Assembly: GCA_023055355.1 (NCBI GenBank)
Contig: JALJCS010000001.1
Coordinates: 97,449,381 to 97,513,380 of the forward strand
DNA length: 64,000 nt
Direction: 5' to 3'
From: Agelaius tricolor
Lineage: Eukaryota > Chordata > Aves > Passeriformes > Icteridae
Both the position numbers and the translations under genes were made by a program. Below the pieces are notes generated by a model. The model searched no databases. It was given only the letters and a program-made list of their open reading frames with translations, and was not told where the DNA came from. Shown here piece after piece: positions 1 to 45,646 of the stretch (its first letter is position 1; each line of letters starts with the position of its first letter).

Positions 1-32425
<32,425 letters not shown>

Positions 32426-32505
32426 CTGCACTGGTAAATACTCCATTTTAGTATGTCAATCAACCAGTCTTCCAGTTCTCTGCTGTCAAAAACATACTGC
32501 TTGAA
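32426..32505 (-). other. FAM135A: FAM135A 5' UTR exon with two short upstream ORFs
   Basis: This 80-nt non-coding exon has an acceptor TTGTTTTTCAG and a donor CAGTGCAG|GTAAGAC, both close to consensus, and lies between the CpG island and the start-codon exon. Its sequence has stops in the main coding frame (TGA and TAA), so it cannot extend the protein. An ATG at 32495 opens an 11-codon upstream ORF ending in TGA within the exon. A second ATG at 32446 opens MEYLPVQ and, after splicing to 28767, meets TAA at once. The exon is predicted from splice signals only, without protein support. It could be alternatively used. Confidence 0.7.
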
Positions 32506-33889
32506 CTGAAAAACAAACAAAGAAACAACAAACATTTTACTAAGAGCAACATCTCTAGAATGTTTCAGTACTTATGTACTTTGTTCTCTTTTCCTGCATT
32601 CTAATAACAACCTTTATCATGTCCTCTCCAACAATCTCACAAGAACTGCCTACCAGCATTCTCCAGTCTGACCTTGGGTCCTGCACTGCAGTTTTCAGCT
32701 CTCCTAAAGTGTAGCAGTCTGATATATATTTTTACAAAATAAGTAAAAGATATAACTTCTCATGAAGCCAATACTCTGGCAAAGCTGACATTGCTATGTC
32801 CAGCCAAACTGTCCTTGTCTTCACCCCAGAATTCTAAGCTCCCAGAGGACTCTGGTACACCCCCAGCCACCCACAGCCTCCCCAGTCTTCAGAGAAACTC
32901 TCAGCTCTCCAGGAGCAACACAGCCCCAAAAGAGGTAGGAGGATATTCTGGCCTGAGTCATCAAATACAGCTCAAGCCCCCACGCAGCCTTACACAGCCA
33001 CCAGGGAGGAGACAACTTACAAGAACAGGTCTGATGAGATTCTCCTGGCAAATTTCATGTCCCTTCTCCACAGGAGCCAAAATTCAGGGGACAAGGAGAA
33101 GACCATGAACCCACTTTCTTAGAGCAAACACTGCAGGTAGGTCAACACCACCTAATATGCTGAATCTCTCCCTGGAGCTCCTGATAAACCACTACTTTAA
33201 ACTGCTTATTAAGAAGCAGTTCATCTCTCCTGCACTCTGAAACAATTAGGGTACTTAAAAAATACAATAAACAATTGCAAAATCTCTTTTTTATCTGATG
33301 ACCTTTAGATTTCAAAGACACAGAAAAGAGAACACTTTGTTCTACCCTCTTAAAGGAACTTTGCATCTTTCTGTATGTACATTTCAGAGAAATACAAAGA
33401 CAAAATCTATCACAGCTTGTGCAGGCAAGATGTGAAACTAAACTGGTTTTGCATTAGCTTCAGAGGGAAGAAAACAGAGAAAGTAGAACACAAAAAACAT
33501 TATCTGGATTTTTTAAAAACAGATTTCACTTATGCATGTCATGTTGGTATTACATCTTTGATACCACAAATTTTCAATAATAGTCTAGTAAAATCCTGAA
33601 GCCATAATGCCACATAAAAATGGCACCGACATTTATTACATTTGTTTAACAATGCATTACAACCTGTGTCATGCCAGTTCTCTTCTAAAGAGGACTGAGT
33701 TCTTTCTTTAAAAGAGAGAGAGAGAAAAAAATGCAAAATTCTGAGGAACTGAATTTTTTCTAGCCTTAGATTTAGTATTTTATATTCAGTGGAAATCAAA
33801 AGTAAAACTAAAGAACCTACTAATTAAAATAGAACAAAGCATTCATTTTGCTCCAGTCTGTTTCTGGGTGTTCATTTAACATTCAAGTA

Positions 33890-34600
33890 GTATTTTTCTT
33901 CAAAGTTGTTGTAGAAGCCTTGTACACCACCATTCCTGAGCTTTTTTACCAGTCCTCTTCTCCTGTACGCTCAGAGATCCAGCACCTGCCAACACAAACT
34001 CAGCCACCATCTATCTCTGTGCTGATGACTCACAGGTTTGTCCCCCCCACCTGAGAACTGCCTTCAATTCCAATTTTAGCTGTTTCTTGGACACTGCCTT
34101 CAGCTGAAACTTAATGTGGTGGAAACAAAGTTCTTGACCTGACCAACAAGGCTATTCCTAATGCCTGCTTTCTGAGTGTGCACACTAGCACAATCTGACT
34201 GGAAACCTGGACACTGTTTTTCATTTAAATTTCTCTGGGTTCTCATAGACTTTGGCAAGACTATACAGAAGATGTGCCAAATTTTTCTGCATGTGATTAG
34301 AAATATGTCCCATCTATCCATACATCTAAAACTCTTCCAAGCTAATATCCTTTTATTTTAATTACTGTGAGGCTGAAAAAGCATAATTCACTGCATGTAC
34401 TAGTTCAGCATGGTGCTGCAAAGAACCAGTCTGTTATTTTGATCATTTCACCTTTCTCTCTGCATTCCCTGCAGAGAGAGCCTGGACTACTGCAAGCATA
34501 ATTCCCCTGTCCTTTGAAATCCTTTCAGAGCTGTGCAGCACTCAATATCACAGTGTTCTGGTTGAGACTAGAGCTTCCCAGCACTAGAAATAAACCCTGC
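33890..34600 (+). mobile_element. Ancient LINE fragment, probably L2 clade (reverse transcriptase remnant)
   Basis: Broken reading frames on the plus strand carry, in the right order, reverse transcriptase hallmarks of the L2 group: an ADDSQ form of the catalytic (Y)ADDTQ motif at 34021-34035, preceded by SATIYLC; LQLKLNVVETKFL (compare LQLNxxKTEFL) around 34089-34140 in a shifted frame; and SLDYC (compare SRLDYCN) at 34479-34493. CR1 has a different sequence at the last site (HLEYCVQFW in its own copies), which favours L2 or a relative. At least one frameshift separates the first two motifs, possibly at the C-run at 34043-34049. It is inactive. Borders are approximate. Confidence 0.65.
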
Positions 34601-37299
34601 TCCTCCATAATTCAAAAGGTGAGGGTGTAGAAAAGAAATGGTAGTTGAATTTTGGATTGCATAATCATCATGTCATAAAACAAGCAAACAAACAAAAAAA
34701 ACCCTTATGCAGAAATATTGAGAATACCTTATTCAATTCACTATCCCAATTTTAAAAAGACAGCGTCACCACCACTAGAAAAATACATCAGAACAGACTG
34801 GTTTACATCAGGATTTCCTAATTACCTTTTTTTTAAAGGTTCACAGCTATCATAACTATGTGAAGTAAATAACTACACATATAGTTAAACAACGACCTAA
34901 TTTTCATGGGCTCAGGGCAAAACTCAACTATTACAATTTTCTTCACACCCAGTTCTCTAAGACTAGACTACTTCCCAGCCAACCATAAGGTTTGATTCTA
35001 ACAAAGCTAATGCAAGATACCTATGACATTTTAATGGGCTAGATAAACAACCAAATTAATCAGGCATTAAAATTCAAGTTTTCATACTTTTTGCTTTAAA
35101 TTTAGCACCAATATCTCATCCTTTATGCAGCACACTGATAAAAACAACATAGTCACTACTTTGAGCTGACAACTTGATTATTCCCACTGAGCACAGAAGT
35201 CATTAAGATGTTGCATTTATTTCTTTTCTTCTCCCCTATTAATAGATCATACATGTGATACAATAATTCATCTTGAACACTTATTAGGCTTATTCCTTTC
35301 TATCCTAGCATTGGTCTTTGTCTGTTTGACAAATGACATGTTATTTCTAAGCTTCCTCATTAAAAACTTTAACAAGAAAAGTTCTGTGGGAGCACAGTTA
35401 AAAGCTCTCTTTCTTATTGATGTGTTCTCCCTCCACCACAAAAACCCCTTCTGCAAAACAGACCCCATGCTTACAGATGTCAGTATTTTTCCTCCCAGTA
35501 TGGACACAAACTTCAGCCAACCATTTATGCTAAACAAAAACTGCATCATCTCTGAGATCCCTTCTCCTCTTTCTCATTAAAATCAATCGAGCAATGGTTT
35601 CAACAGTAATTTGCACAGAAAAATGGAAACAGAACATGAACAAACCAAACTGAATGCTTTATTTGCCTTTTACAAAGACCTCCCATAAAAATAAAACCAC
35701 ATTTTAAAAAATTATTAAAGGGGTACGAAATAACTTGCACAAATGTGACTGCTTTTGAGTCAGAAACAACAAGAATGGAGCGTTTTGATGATAACCAGTA
35801 GCAGTTCAGGATATGTGCTACTACATTATGCCAGCCACCTTGTACCACTTTGATCCCACACATTGGCTGAGTGAGAAAAATGAACTTCCACATACTCATG
35901 CCAAGAACCATGGAGAGTGGACCATGAAAATCAGCAGTAAAGCTGAGCTACCTCAACAACAGCGATGAAAATAAATACCTCTGACTATAGCAGCAGTAAT
36001 GTAGTCATGTAGTTCTGCAAATGTAGAAATAAGTCTGTAAATTAAATACTTGCTTTGCTTATCATTTTCCATTAATGAACTCACAATTGATCTTTTTCTA
36101 ACCTATTCAGAGGAGCATTATGAGGAAAAACCAAAATGAAGTGCTTATACTAAACAATCAACCAAAGTCTTTTGGAACTTTACATAAAAAGCATATAAGG
36201 ATTTTACAGTAAATGGGAAAAAACCCCAATAAATTGCAGACTGTAGTATTTTGGCTCTAAAAAAACCCAAATTGCATAGCCTAATACATTCACCATCTTA
36301 TAAACTACTGAATTTATGAAGGATGTATCAGGTAAGAATTAATAAAGAAGGAGAGGGAAGCTTACTAAAATAATTTGATTCCGTCCAGTGGAATAGGTTC
36401 TTCACAATACCTTAAGGCTCTATCTAAGTGTACTTAAAACACACTTCATTTTCCTACTTACACAAAGGAAGAAAGCTCTCTCTCTTTGAATTCCATGTCC
36501 CAACAATGTCAATAAATAAAAAATAGCTTTCATATGGATGAATTTGGCATTAAAATGTCTCCAATGACTGTTAATGTCATTACTCTGCCATATTTTATGA
36601 ATCAAAAGTCTCCAAAAGAAAGCTGCACCTTCTCTCCCACCACAAGTAAACTTGTTTTCAAAAAAATAAACCCTTGGTTTCAAGAGAAATGAAAAATACA
36701 TCTAACGCCATACGATCAATAAATTATTTTTAATAGGTAATAATTCTGTATTATTGTCCTCTGTAAATAAAACAGCACAATTTACAGAGTTGAGTCATTG
36801 CTCCAATACCTGCTCTGAGGTCATTCTTTGACAAGACAGTAAATACAGTTTAGATTTGACAGGTTGATTTTGTATTGGAAGGCTTTATGCCAAATAGTTA
36901 CTGTATTTCCTCCCACAGTAGGCATTAAGTTAGCACAAATGATATATTGCATACTCTTATTAACTTAAGAAATGTGATAGCTTGGCTGCCTGATCGAAGC
37001 TACATTAGGGGATAATCTGACAGTAAATCTGATCCAGGATCAGTGGTCACAAAACCACTTTCTTGGTAGTTCCTACAGTAATAGCATTGGTGGTGATAAG
37101 GCTGGATCAGCCAACAAAGAAAAACAGTGACTCTGACAGGGCATTCTTACAAATATAATTTCTTTCAGAAATACAGAGGAGTACTGTATCAAAAGCTATT
37201 TTATTTTTCAACACCTAATGTTAATAACCCAATATAAAGGCAGCTGATTTGGGGATATCTACTACATCTTTAAAAACATAATCCTGACTTCACTTTTTT

Positions 37300-37880
37300 C
37301 ACAGAATCACAAAATCATTAAAGTTGGAGAAGACTTCTAAAATCAAGTTCAACCTTTAACCAAACACTGCTATCTCTACCACAAGACCATGTTCTCAAGT
37401 GCCAACTCCACACTTCTTTAAACACATTTAGGGATGGTGATCTCACCACTGTCTTAAGGCACTCCTTTACAGTGTTTGACAACTTTTTCAGTGAAGAAGT
37501 TTTCCTATCTAAACTTTCCCTGACACAATTTAAAGCCATTTTCTCTCATTCTATCACTTATTACTTGGGAAAAGAGACCAACCCCCATCTTGCTACACCC
37601 TCCTTCCAGGTAGTTGTAGAGAGTGGTAAGGTCTTCCCTGAGCCTCCTTTTCTCCAGGATAAACACCCCCAGCTCCCCACAGGACTTGTGCTCCAGACCC
37701 TTCACCAGCGCTGCTGCCCTCCTCTGGACTCGCTCCAGCATCTCAATGGTTGCCTTGTAGTGAGGGGCCCAGAACTGGGCACAGGATTTCAGATGCAGCC
37801 TCACCAGTGCTGAGTACAGTGGGACAATCACTTCCCTGGTCCTGCTGGCCACACCATTACTGATTTCCCTGGGGTTTGGT
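37300..37880 (-). mobile_element. CR1 LINE fragment with remains of ORF2 C-terminus
   Basis: The minus strand encodes the C-terminal end of CR1 ORF2: [71 protein letters not shown] and, after a frame change, PSLNVFKE. The plus strand ends at the left with the CACAGAATCACAAAATCATT form of the reversed CR1 tail. The open part (37505-37933, extending past the element) has lost the reverse transcriptase core, so it is a dead, 5'-truncated copy. It is on the same strand as FAM135A. It is the longest CR1 piece in the window. Confidence 0.95.
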
Positions 37881-37972
37881 TTCCAGTTTCCTACCGTTTT
37901 AACAAACAAATTGAGGTAAGCATTATAACACATAAATTTAGGTTAAAAGTTTACCTCTTTGATCTTCAATGC

Positions 37973-37991
37973 AAAAAAAAAAAAAAAAAAA
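37973..37991. repeat. A tract (19 nt)
   Basis: A run of 19 A residues, about 90 bp to the right of the CR1 fragment at 37300-37880. Confidence 0.95.
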
Positions 37992-38687
37992 CCCCTAAAA
38001 ACTGGAAATATAAAACACTGTTTTTAACATCTTATAACATCTACCCATAGTTTTTATTCAATACTCACCTGAAAAAAGTAATATATTCTTGTTTTGTTCT
38101 TCCTTTGTTAATGATTTTCTGACACTGAAGTGTGTCAGACCCTCTCTTCAATTGACCCCTCTTCTAAGACCCTGTCTGTAATCTTTCTGCTACACAAAAC
38201 ATGCACTAATTTTACAGTCAAATCCATATTATTCTAGTTCAAAGTGCAATTTAGTTCTGGTAGAATGATACATGTGCAAAGTTGAAGGACAATTTAGCAG
38301 ACTGCCACTGCAAGCCATGACCTAATGAGGTCATAAGAAGTATTTCAGAACGTGCATTAAAGCTTTTCAAAAACATATTGTAGCAAACAAACACCCACAT
38401 GTCAATTTGGCCCAAGGCTTTAAGCTCTCTTGATGCTCACTTATCTTCATACTGACCAGATGAGGAAGAAATACTTTTCTCTGCAACCTCAGGTGGCACC
38501 TCCAGCAGCTTGAATTGTGCACTTCCAAATCAAAGAGCACCAAGCTGAAACATATCTAAACTAATAAATTCACTTAGTTATTACCCAAACCAGCCAAGCA
38601 CAAGATTTTAATGCTCTGTCCTTAATGTTCCACAGTCTTTTTTTCTGCCACTGAAGCCTGGAGCAAAACAGATCTGACCTAACAGAA

Positions 38688-38790
38688 AACAAACAAACAA
38701 ACACACACACCACCCAAGCAAACAAACAAAAACAACAAAAATCAAACAAAAACCCCACAAACAAATAAAACCAACCAACCCACACTTCCC
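38688..38790. repeat. AAAC/AACC-rich simple repeat
   Basis: Interrupted AAAC units, a short CA run and AACC units make an A/C-only-like stretch on the plus strand. Open frames on the minus strand here (cysteine/phenylalanine-rich) only reflect this low complexity. Confidence 0.8.
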
Positions 38791-39529
38791 ACTCCCAAGA
38801 AAAAAAATGCAATAAAATTTAATCATTTTCTACTTTTTTTCACTGTTTAGAAGAGAAGGCACTAAACACAATATGCAGAGTACTGTGTGTGCTTTTTTAT
38901 TGAGAAAAGCTCAGGCAAAAAAAGTCTTTAAAGAAACAAGTGTCAAGTAAAGATAACACTGATCAGCACTGGTAGACAGCTGTGATGGTAGCTTGAACAA
39001 ACTGAGCAGATCTTAGCATGCACACTATAAGAAGATTGGATGCCAGTAAGCACCCTGAGAAAACAGCACATTATATATCAGTAGCAAAGTCTTTAATTTA
39101 AATCCTTTTACAGTTAAATCTTTTGCTACCCTTGCAGACTTGCTTGCACCCACGCCACAAACAGCCATCTCTGCAATTGTGCTAGCAGTTGTGGGAGGCA
39201 AAAAGCCCCACAGCACCAAACCAAACCTTTACAGATATTTTGGAGGTTACTTTGTAAGATACTGGGGGTTATGGGGGGCAGTTGGTTAGCTTTTTTCATT
39301 TTTAATTTAAACAGCAACATTTCACTAATTTAAATACTGCATGATTTCCACAAACAGCTGCACTGATCTATCTCAGAGTATGCCTATCTATATTAACATC
39401 TAACCCTGAAGAAGTGAGTGAGGGCATAGCAAGAATTTACGCCAACTTTGTTCAGGAAACTACACTGAGTCTTCTGCACTAGAAACAGCTTCAGAAGTTT
39501 CTGCCTCAGGTGCTCATTCACATCTTCAC

Positions 39530-40380
39530 AGCATCAATACAATCGCCCCCTCAACACTGCCAACACAGTGCTCGTGGGACAGCATTTTAAAATTAATTAG
39601 TTACCATTTTAGAATAATCTATTTTTGCAGGGCTTGATCAGATCACTTCCTTATCCGGTTTCAAAGCACAGCTCCACAAATAGCAGTGCCATGGAGCACG
39701 GGGAAGGGAAGTGCGCAGCAGCACAGCACAGCACAGCGCTTCCCTGGCCAGTTGTACCTCAGCCTCCATAAGCCACAGCCTTGGCACAGCAAAGCAAAGA
39801 GGTCTCAGTAGCAGGGTGAAAGAAACTGCCCCTTCTCACAGCCATTCCTGAGGTGGTATTTTTACCCTTCATTCCTTTCTTTGATTCACCTCAAAAGCTG
39901 GACAGTAACGCCCTACCCCTGCCCCACTTTCTTCCATGGGTGGACAGAACCCCAGAGCCCAAGCAGCAGCTCAGTCTCACCTCCCTCTGCCCCACAGGAC
40001 AAGTTCTGCTCTCTACTCACAGGCCTGGTTTCCCAGGGAGGCAACATCTCACCTAGGAACCCTCCTTGGCATCCCAGGCCATCTCCTTCCAGAAGGAGGC
40101 ACGGAAGGATGGAAAGCTGAGCAGCTTCCAGCAGTTTTGTCCCAAAAGGTCCAAAAACATGCTCTGCCTGCAGAGAAACCAGCCAACACATCTGGTGTCC
40201 AGAGACAGGCACCATTTTTGCTGAAGAAGGGCTCTTCTGCTCCCTGTCATGGAGGAAGAGAGCGACAGGGCTGCCCCAGTCAGCACAGCCTGCTCCATCT
40301 GAGCTCCACAGGCTGCAACCCTTCCTCAGAGCGCTGGCATTGCTCCTCCCCCACGGCACTGCCAGAATATCTTACTAAAG
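39530..40380. other. GC-richer intronic block of unknown nature
   Basis: This block is visibly richer in G+C than its surroundings and includes a few CpGs and a short CAGCA-type repeat near 39717-39737. Open frames of 148 (minus, 39913-40359) and 151 (plus, 39936-40391) codons overlap over most of it, which argues for composition rather than coding. I recognise no protein family, splice pattern or repeat. It could be an unlisted repeat, an LTR piece or a regulatory element. Confidence 0.4.
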
Positions 40381-43354
40381 AGTCCCTATGAAACAGGCAA
40401 GTATTAACATTATAGCATTAACAAATTCAGTTTCAAGATCTGCTTTTGTTTATGTTGCAGCTTGAAGGCTTCATGCGCTCTTACCTCGGCTCCCCACATG
40501 GCATTTCACTAACAGAACAATGCTGACGTGTTATAAGTTGCTAAAAACACTGACACAAACCTAAAATGGCAAGACTCTGTTTCCAAAATAGCACACTGGA
40601 AACAAAACAAATCTAATTATCACCTTTAGCAACTTCAATGGGTAGACTTGCAGGGTTACATCAAAACAAATCAGAAAACTGTTTTCTGAATTAGCTTGAA
40701 CCATCACCAATGCTACTTAAACAATTTTTGACAGTGTTTTGTATGGAACAATTTTTGTTCACTCCTTTTCTGCTACAATTTACTTGTCATGTTTAGTTAG
40801 AAATTCTTGTACTAACGTTTTGTAATCATTAAATCCCTCACATGCTGCTTTCAAATTTGCTACAACTAGAACAAGTACCACCCCTTAAATACAGCACAAA
40901 TATTCAGGGAAAAAAAGGCCCAACAACCAGGAACAAAATCATCAGAGGCTTTCTCTACCCTGCTGATAGCACGGCTAGTTGGTTTTCAAAAGGTTATTGT
41001 TCCTTCCTCTCCTACCTGAGAAGAGCAAAGTGACTGGCGATGAAAATTCATCATTCTAGCTAAACTTCATCAGCTGTTACACATTTCCATCAAAAGGCAG
41101 GTAACATCTGTTAGAGCTTCGAGTCACAGACTCAAATTCAGCTCAAACACTAGTAGCATTAGCTGGCACTCAAACCAATTTCACAGATACACAATGCACC
41201 TTCCACAGGTTGTCTCTTAAGGACATGCAAAATAAAATTAATAATAGGTAACCCTATGGCTCAGAGCTTCTGCCCCAGCAACAAGGGCCTTCATAAGAAA
41301 AAGAATCCCAGCATGAAAGAATGGCCACAAATGTGGAGATCTAGGTCCTGACTTCCACTTTCAGATCTAATATTGACCTCACTCATTAAAAGATTGTTTT
41401 CCTCTAAGCTGTTTTACATGTAAAGCAGTAAAATATGTCTTCTACTATCTATGGTTTCTTGTTTCAGTACTTCAAATATCTTCAATACCTTGGCATGTTT
41501 CAATCTGGATTTTTTCACTGCAGTCAGGGACTGAAGGTCAGAGGTGCCAGAAAACATCAGCTCTTGAATCATCTGATAGCTATAACCTCAGAATTTACCC
41601 AGAAAATCTTTTAAAAACATATATATGCATTTATAGAAAGCTAGATGGGCCACATATAAATAGACAGAAAAGCAAGTATAATTAAGTTTAAAAGCTTATA
41701 TGCAACTACTAAAACTCAGGAGCATTAATTACATTGTTTAGACTGATTTTTTACATGGAAATACACAATCATTATGCAGAAAAATAATCAAGTGATAACA
41801 GAATTGACAGCCTGGGGAGAAAGGACAGCTTCTTCTACAGAAGCACAAATACAACAACATTTTCCTTGTAAATTTCAATAGAAAGAAGACAGAAAATGTA
41901 CTGCAGGCCATTCTAACATGAAAACTGAAAGGGAAACCTTTCTTATTAACTTTAGAAAAATCATCTAAAGCATAAAGGGAATTCAGTTTATTTTATAGCT
42001 AGAAAGCACAAGAAAGCATTATCTCTCAACATCCTTTATGCAACAGGTAATGAGTGACCTATGGCATTGTCAGTAACGTGGATTAATTCATGAGGTCACA
42101 GCACGTGAACAGGTTGTGATTATAGTAAGCAGACTTGCATCTGGAGAACAAGTCAGTTTGTTATTTCAAAATGTCAGAGGTCAAGTGTAAATCCTCCGGC
42201 AAAATTAACTGCTGAATGCTATAGATTTCCTCCTAATTTGGGGGTATGGTGTGTACAGGTTTGTGATTTATTTCACAAACAAGATTCAGCAAACCATATG
42301 CACACATATGTACAAATATACATGTATAATTCTATAGTTTTAGAGCTAACAAATTTATAACTTTTCACTAGAAAGCTAAATACAGCAAAATCTGTATGCT
42401 TTCCTTTCTTTCTGATACAAGACTTGTAATTCAGAAATGTAGGCATGTTTTATTTCGTTTTAGTAAGAAATACTGGTAAGTGAAACTTTTTATCTTGTTT
42501 CCAACAAAATTGCTTGCACAATATAAAGTTCAAAATTCTTCGCATTAAAAATGTTCCAATTTCAAAACCTCTACAGAAAATCCATTATAAAAAAAGCACT
42601 GAAACGATCTAATAAAAAACAGAATTGATGCAATTTCAATTTGCATTAACATTTTCAACTTTTGTTCCACTTGTAAGTTGAGCTCTGTGAGATTTGATTC
42701 TGTTTCCTATTTCTCTGTCTGTTCTTTCCAAGAACAATGCTGTCACAAATTTCCTGCTAGAAGTAAACACAATTAGCTCACCTGACTTCTTCCTGACCCA
42801 AAACTATGGCAAACTTATTTCCTCCCTTTCAGATTTTTTTCTTGTATACTCTTTGTTGCATACTCTTGTTACCACAAAAGTTCCACACATTGTGCTTTGA
42901 GGAAGACAGTTTGTACAACAGACATTTACAAATATCAGCAACACATTACTAAATACCAACTGCTTTTGCTATAAACAAAAGCATAAATATTTAATTATGT
43001 TCCTACTTCTACAGTAACTTATTTTTCTACACACAATACTTAATGACACGTATCCAACAAATTAATGTGTTCAAAAGGTGCTTAGCAAAATGCTAGAGAA
43101 GGCCAAAATCACCAGATGTGTAGCAAACATAAAATCACCTGTCTTGCCAAGGAGAAAACACATGGCACATTAATATTAACAGAATGTAAGGACATACTTT
43201 ACCGCTTTGCCTAGCTGGGGCAGAAAAACATAGAACTAGTATTTTTTCAGAAGCATTGTATAATTGTAACAAGCTCAAAGGGACCAAAAATGTGACTTTT
43301 GAGTGGATTTCACCAATCTCTTGTTCCTGTTTTAAAGCAGCAGGATTGTGACTT

Positions 43355-43460
43355 ACAGAACCATAGAATGCAATCATCAAAGTTGGAAGAGATCTTTAAA
43401 GATCATCAAGTCCAAATGGCAACCCAGCACTACCACTGTAACCACTGAACTGTACCACCA
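43355..43460 (-). mobile_element. CR1 LINE 3' tail fragment
   Basis: The plus strand reads the reverse of the CR1 tail: ACCATAGAATGCAATCATCA, AGTTGGAAGAGATCTTTAAA and GATCATCAAGTCCAA. Only about 100 bp of the 3' end is recognisable. Confidence 0.85.
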
Positions 43461-43517
43461 GGATATAGGAACTTATAAAAGTTTTGAAGATTGCAAAATA
43501 AACAAACTTTTCATTAA

Positions 43518-43518
<1 letters not shown>

Positions 43519-43561
<43 letters not shown>
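43519..43561 (+). repeat. A tract (43 nt)
   Basis: An uninterrupted run of 43 A residues on the plus strand. AATAAA lies at 43497-43502, 16 bases before it. CR1 does not end in poly(A), so this is not the tail of the neighbouring CR1 fragment. The length is probably variable and hard to sequence exactly. Confidence 0.97.
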
Positions 43562-43564
<3 letters not shown>

Positions 43565-45592
43565 CACCTTCCATGCTTGTTCATTAGGAGGAATACTGAA
43601 TGCAAAATTAAATAATTAATAATTCAAGAAACTCTGAGCTATGGTCTTAGCTAACCAAAATAAATTCATGTGCTGGTACTTGACACAGTAGTACTTATTT
43701 AGGCTACAGGTTCTCTAAGCAACAGCCTGTCAGAGGTAACTGACATACAAAAACAGGCTGTCAAAACAAATATCCATCAAGGACAAAGGCTGGTCAACAC
43801 ACAGGTGCCACTCATCTTTCCTGTCATGAAAACAAAGCACTAGTGAGACTGTATTTTTCCATACAGAGAAAAAGGGGAAGAGGAAAACCCACACAATAAA
43901 ACTGCAACTCTTCCACCCTGGCTAGCAAGAGAGTATATTCTGCCAAGACTGTCCTATAGTGTGTAGGGACTGGGAGATGAAAAAGAACAAAAAAGACTTC
44001 AAGACAGAAAACACAGAGTACCAGATGAAACAGTTACCAAGCAAGGATGAGTAACATCAGTCTTTATCACAATAACAACTTCAAACACTGAAACAAGGTC
44101 AACAGTAACAAGAATTCAGAACCCTTGATTGTTGATTCTCACACTGAGGTCCATCTTTGGTACTGAGTTAACTTTCAAATTTATTTGGGACAGCAACCAG
44201 TCCAAGAGAGAGACACAGGCACCAGTACTCTCAGCATTACATTAATAAACATTTGGGTACCTGCCTCCTAGGCTGGTGTAGGCAAGCAGGTTCTCTTCAA
44301 GGAAAAAACAGTGCAAGAGTCAGAGTTCATAAAGGGCTCCCAAACCTTTACCTGCAGTAGTTCAAAACCTAGCCACTCAAAGTAATCTGCCTCATTCCTC
44401 TGCCAGGATTTGCTTTCCTGTGCACCTCCCCAGGCAGACAGATGGCTGTGGCATTCATATCCCCTTCTAATCACTTCCAGCAAGAGAGCACCAAAACGCC
44501 AGATTGTAGCCTGGTGAGAATGAGATACTGATAGAAACATCCTGTCAAAGAGTGCTTATCATATCTCAAAACCACAACCAAGTCCACTAGAACTTGTCAG
44601 TGTCTTTCTCAGCAGATAACTGACTAGCAAAGTCAACAAGGAACGTCAGAGTGAGCAACGGATCTCAGTTTTCACATCTCCCCCTGCTTAGGAACTGAAT
44701 TCACTAATTCTATATTTGTGAGAAAAAAGCACCAGAGACAGTCCTGGAACTGAGCTTTGAACCCCATGGGCTGCCAAGGGAAATGCTAAAACCACAAGAC
44801 TGCAGTGTCAGGTAACAGCATCTCATCATCACTGGGGCTTCAGAAGAGATGCAAGGGCTTAGCTCTTCTGAAATCTGAACAGAGCCCAATGTGTTATTTT
44901 TGAGGTTTTGCTTAGCTCAAAACAAAAGTAAATTCTATCGCACCGGATCAAATTGAATCAACAACTGTGTTGGTTTGTCTGGCACATTTTCAAAATCACA
45001 GTTTTGAAGACAGAATTTGGTTGCTGTGTGCACTTTACTATTACTGATTACTATTCATGCCAAACCTTATACAGGCCAGTCAAATTGACCATAATTTGAA
45101 TTGAAGGTAACAAATCAGTTTTATTAATAAAGGGCTAATTTAAGTCCAAAACCAGTATTTTCACATATCAGTCAACTCTCAACAGTAGTGTAGGATTGTA
45201 TTTCACACAAGGGATATTTAAACCACTCCAAAGAATGAGTTCAAATTTGTATTGTCTGACTTTATCAATTGCCAAAGGAAAGCTTAAGAATTGACTTATG
45301 CCACTTACAGGGGGAAAAAGAAAACAATTGGTCCACCCAAGGAAAATGCAGACTAAGATTTATAGCTGTGCTCTGACATACCAAATGCAGGTACTCGGAC
45401 TGTCACTACTGGTACAGTCATATGGAAGAAACAGAACAAGATCACAACTCTGTCCTTCACTCATTTAAAGTACTTGCAAAGATGCAGCCAGAGCCCAGAT
45501 TATTGTCCACTTCCTACAAAACAATTCAGTTCTAATGAACTGTTGAACAGAATAATAAAAACTATGCTGGAGTACCTAATTTGTTCCTCCAC

Positions 45593-45646
45593 AAATCCAG
45601 AATTCTTTCATTGTAAAAGAAAATCCAGAATTCTTTCATTGTAAAA
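45593..45646. repeat. 26-bp direct repeat, period 28
   Basis: AAATCCAGAATTCTTTCATT followed by GTAAAA occurs at 45593-45618 and again at 45621-45646. The copies are identical. Confidence 0.95.

Noticed and set aside
37505..37933. 142-codon minus-strand frame as a host gene
   Set aside because: The peptide is the C-terminal end of CR1 ORF2; it is a transposon remnant and runs out of the element at one side.
43396..43605. Frames containing long phenylalanine or lysine runs
   Set aside because: They are translations of the 43-base A tract.
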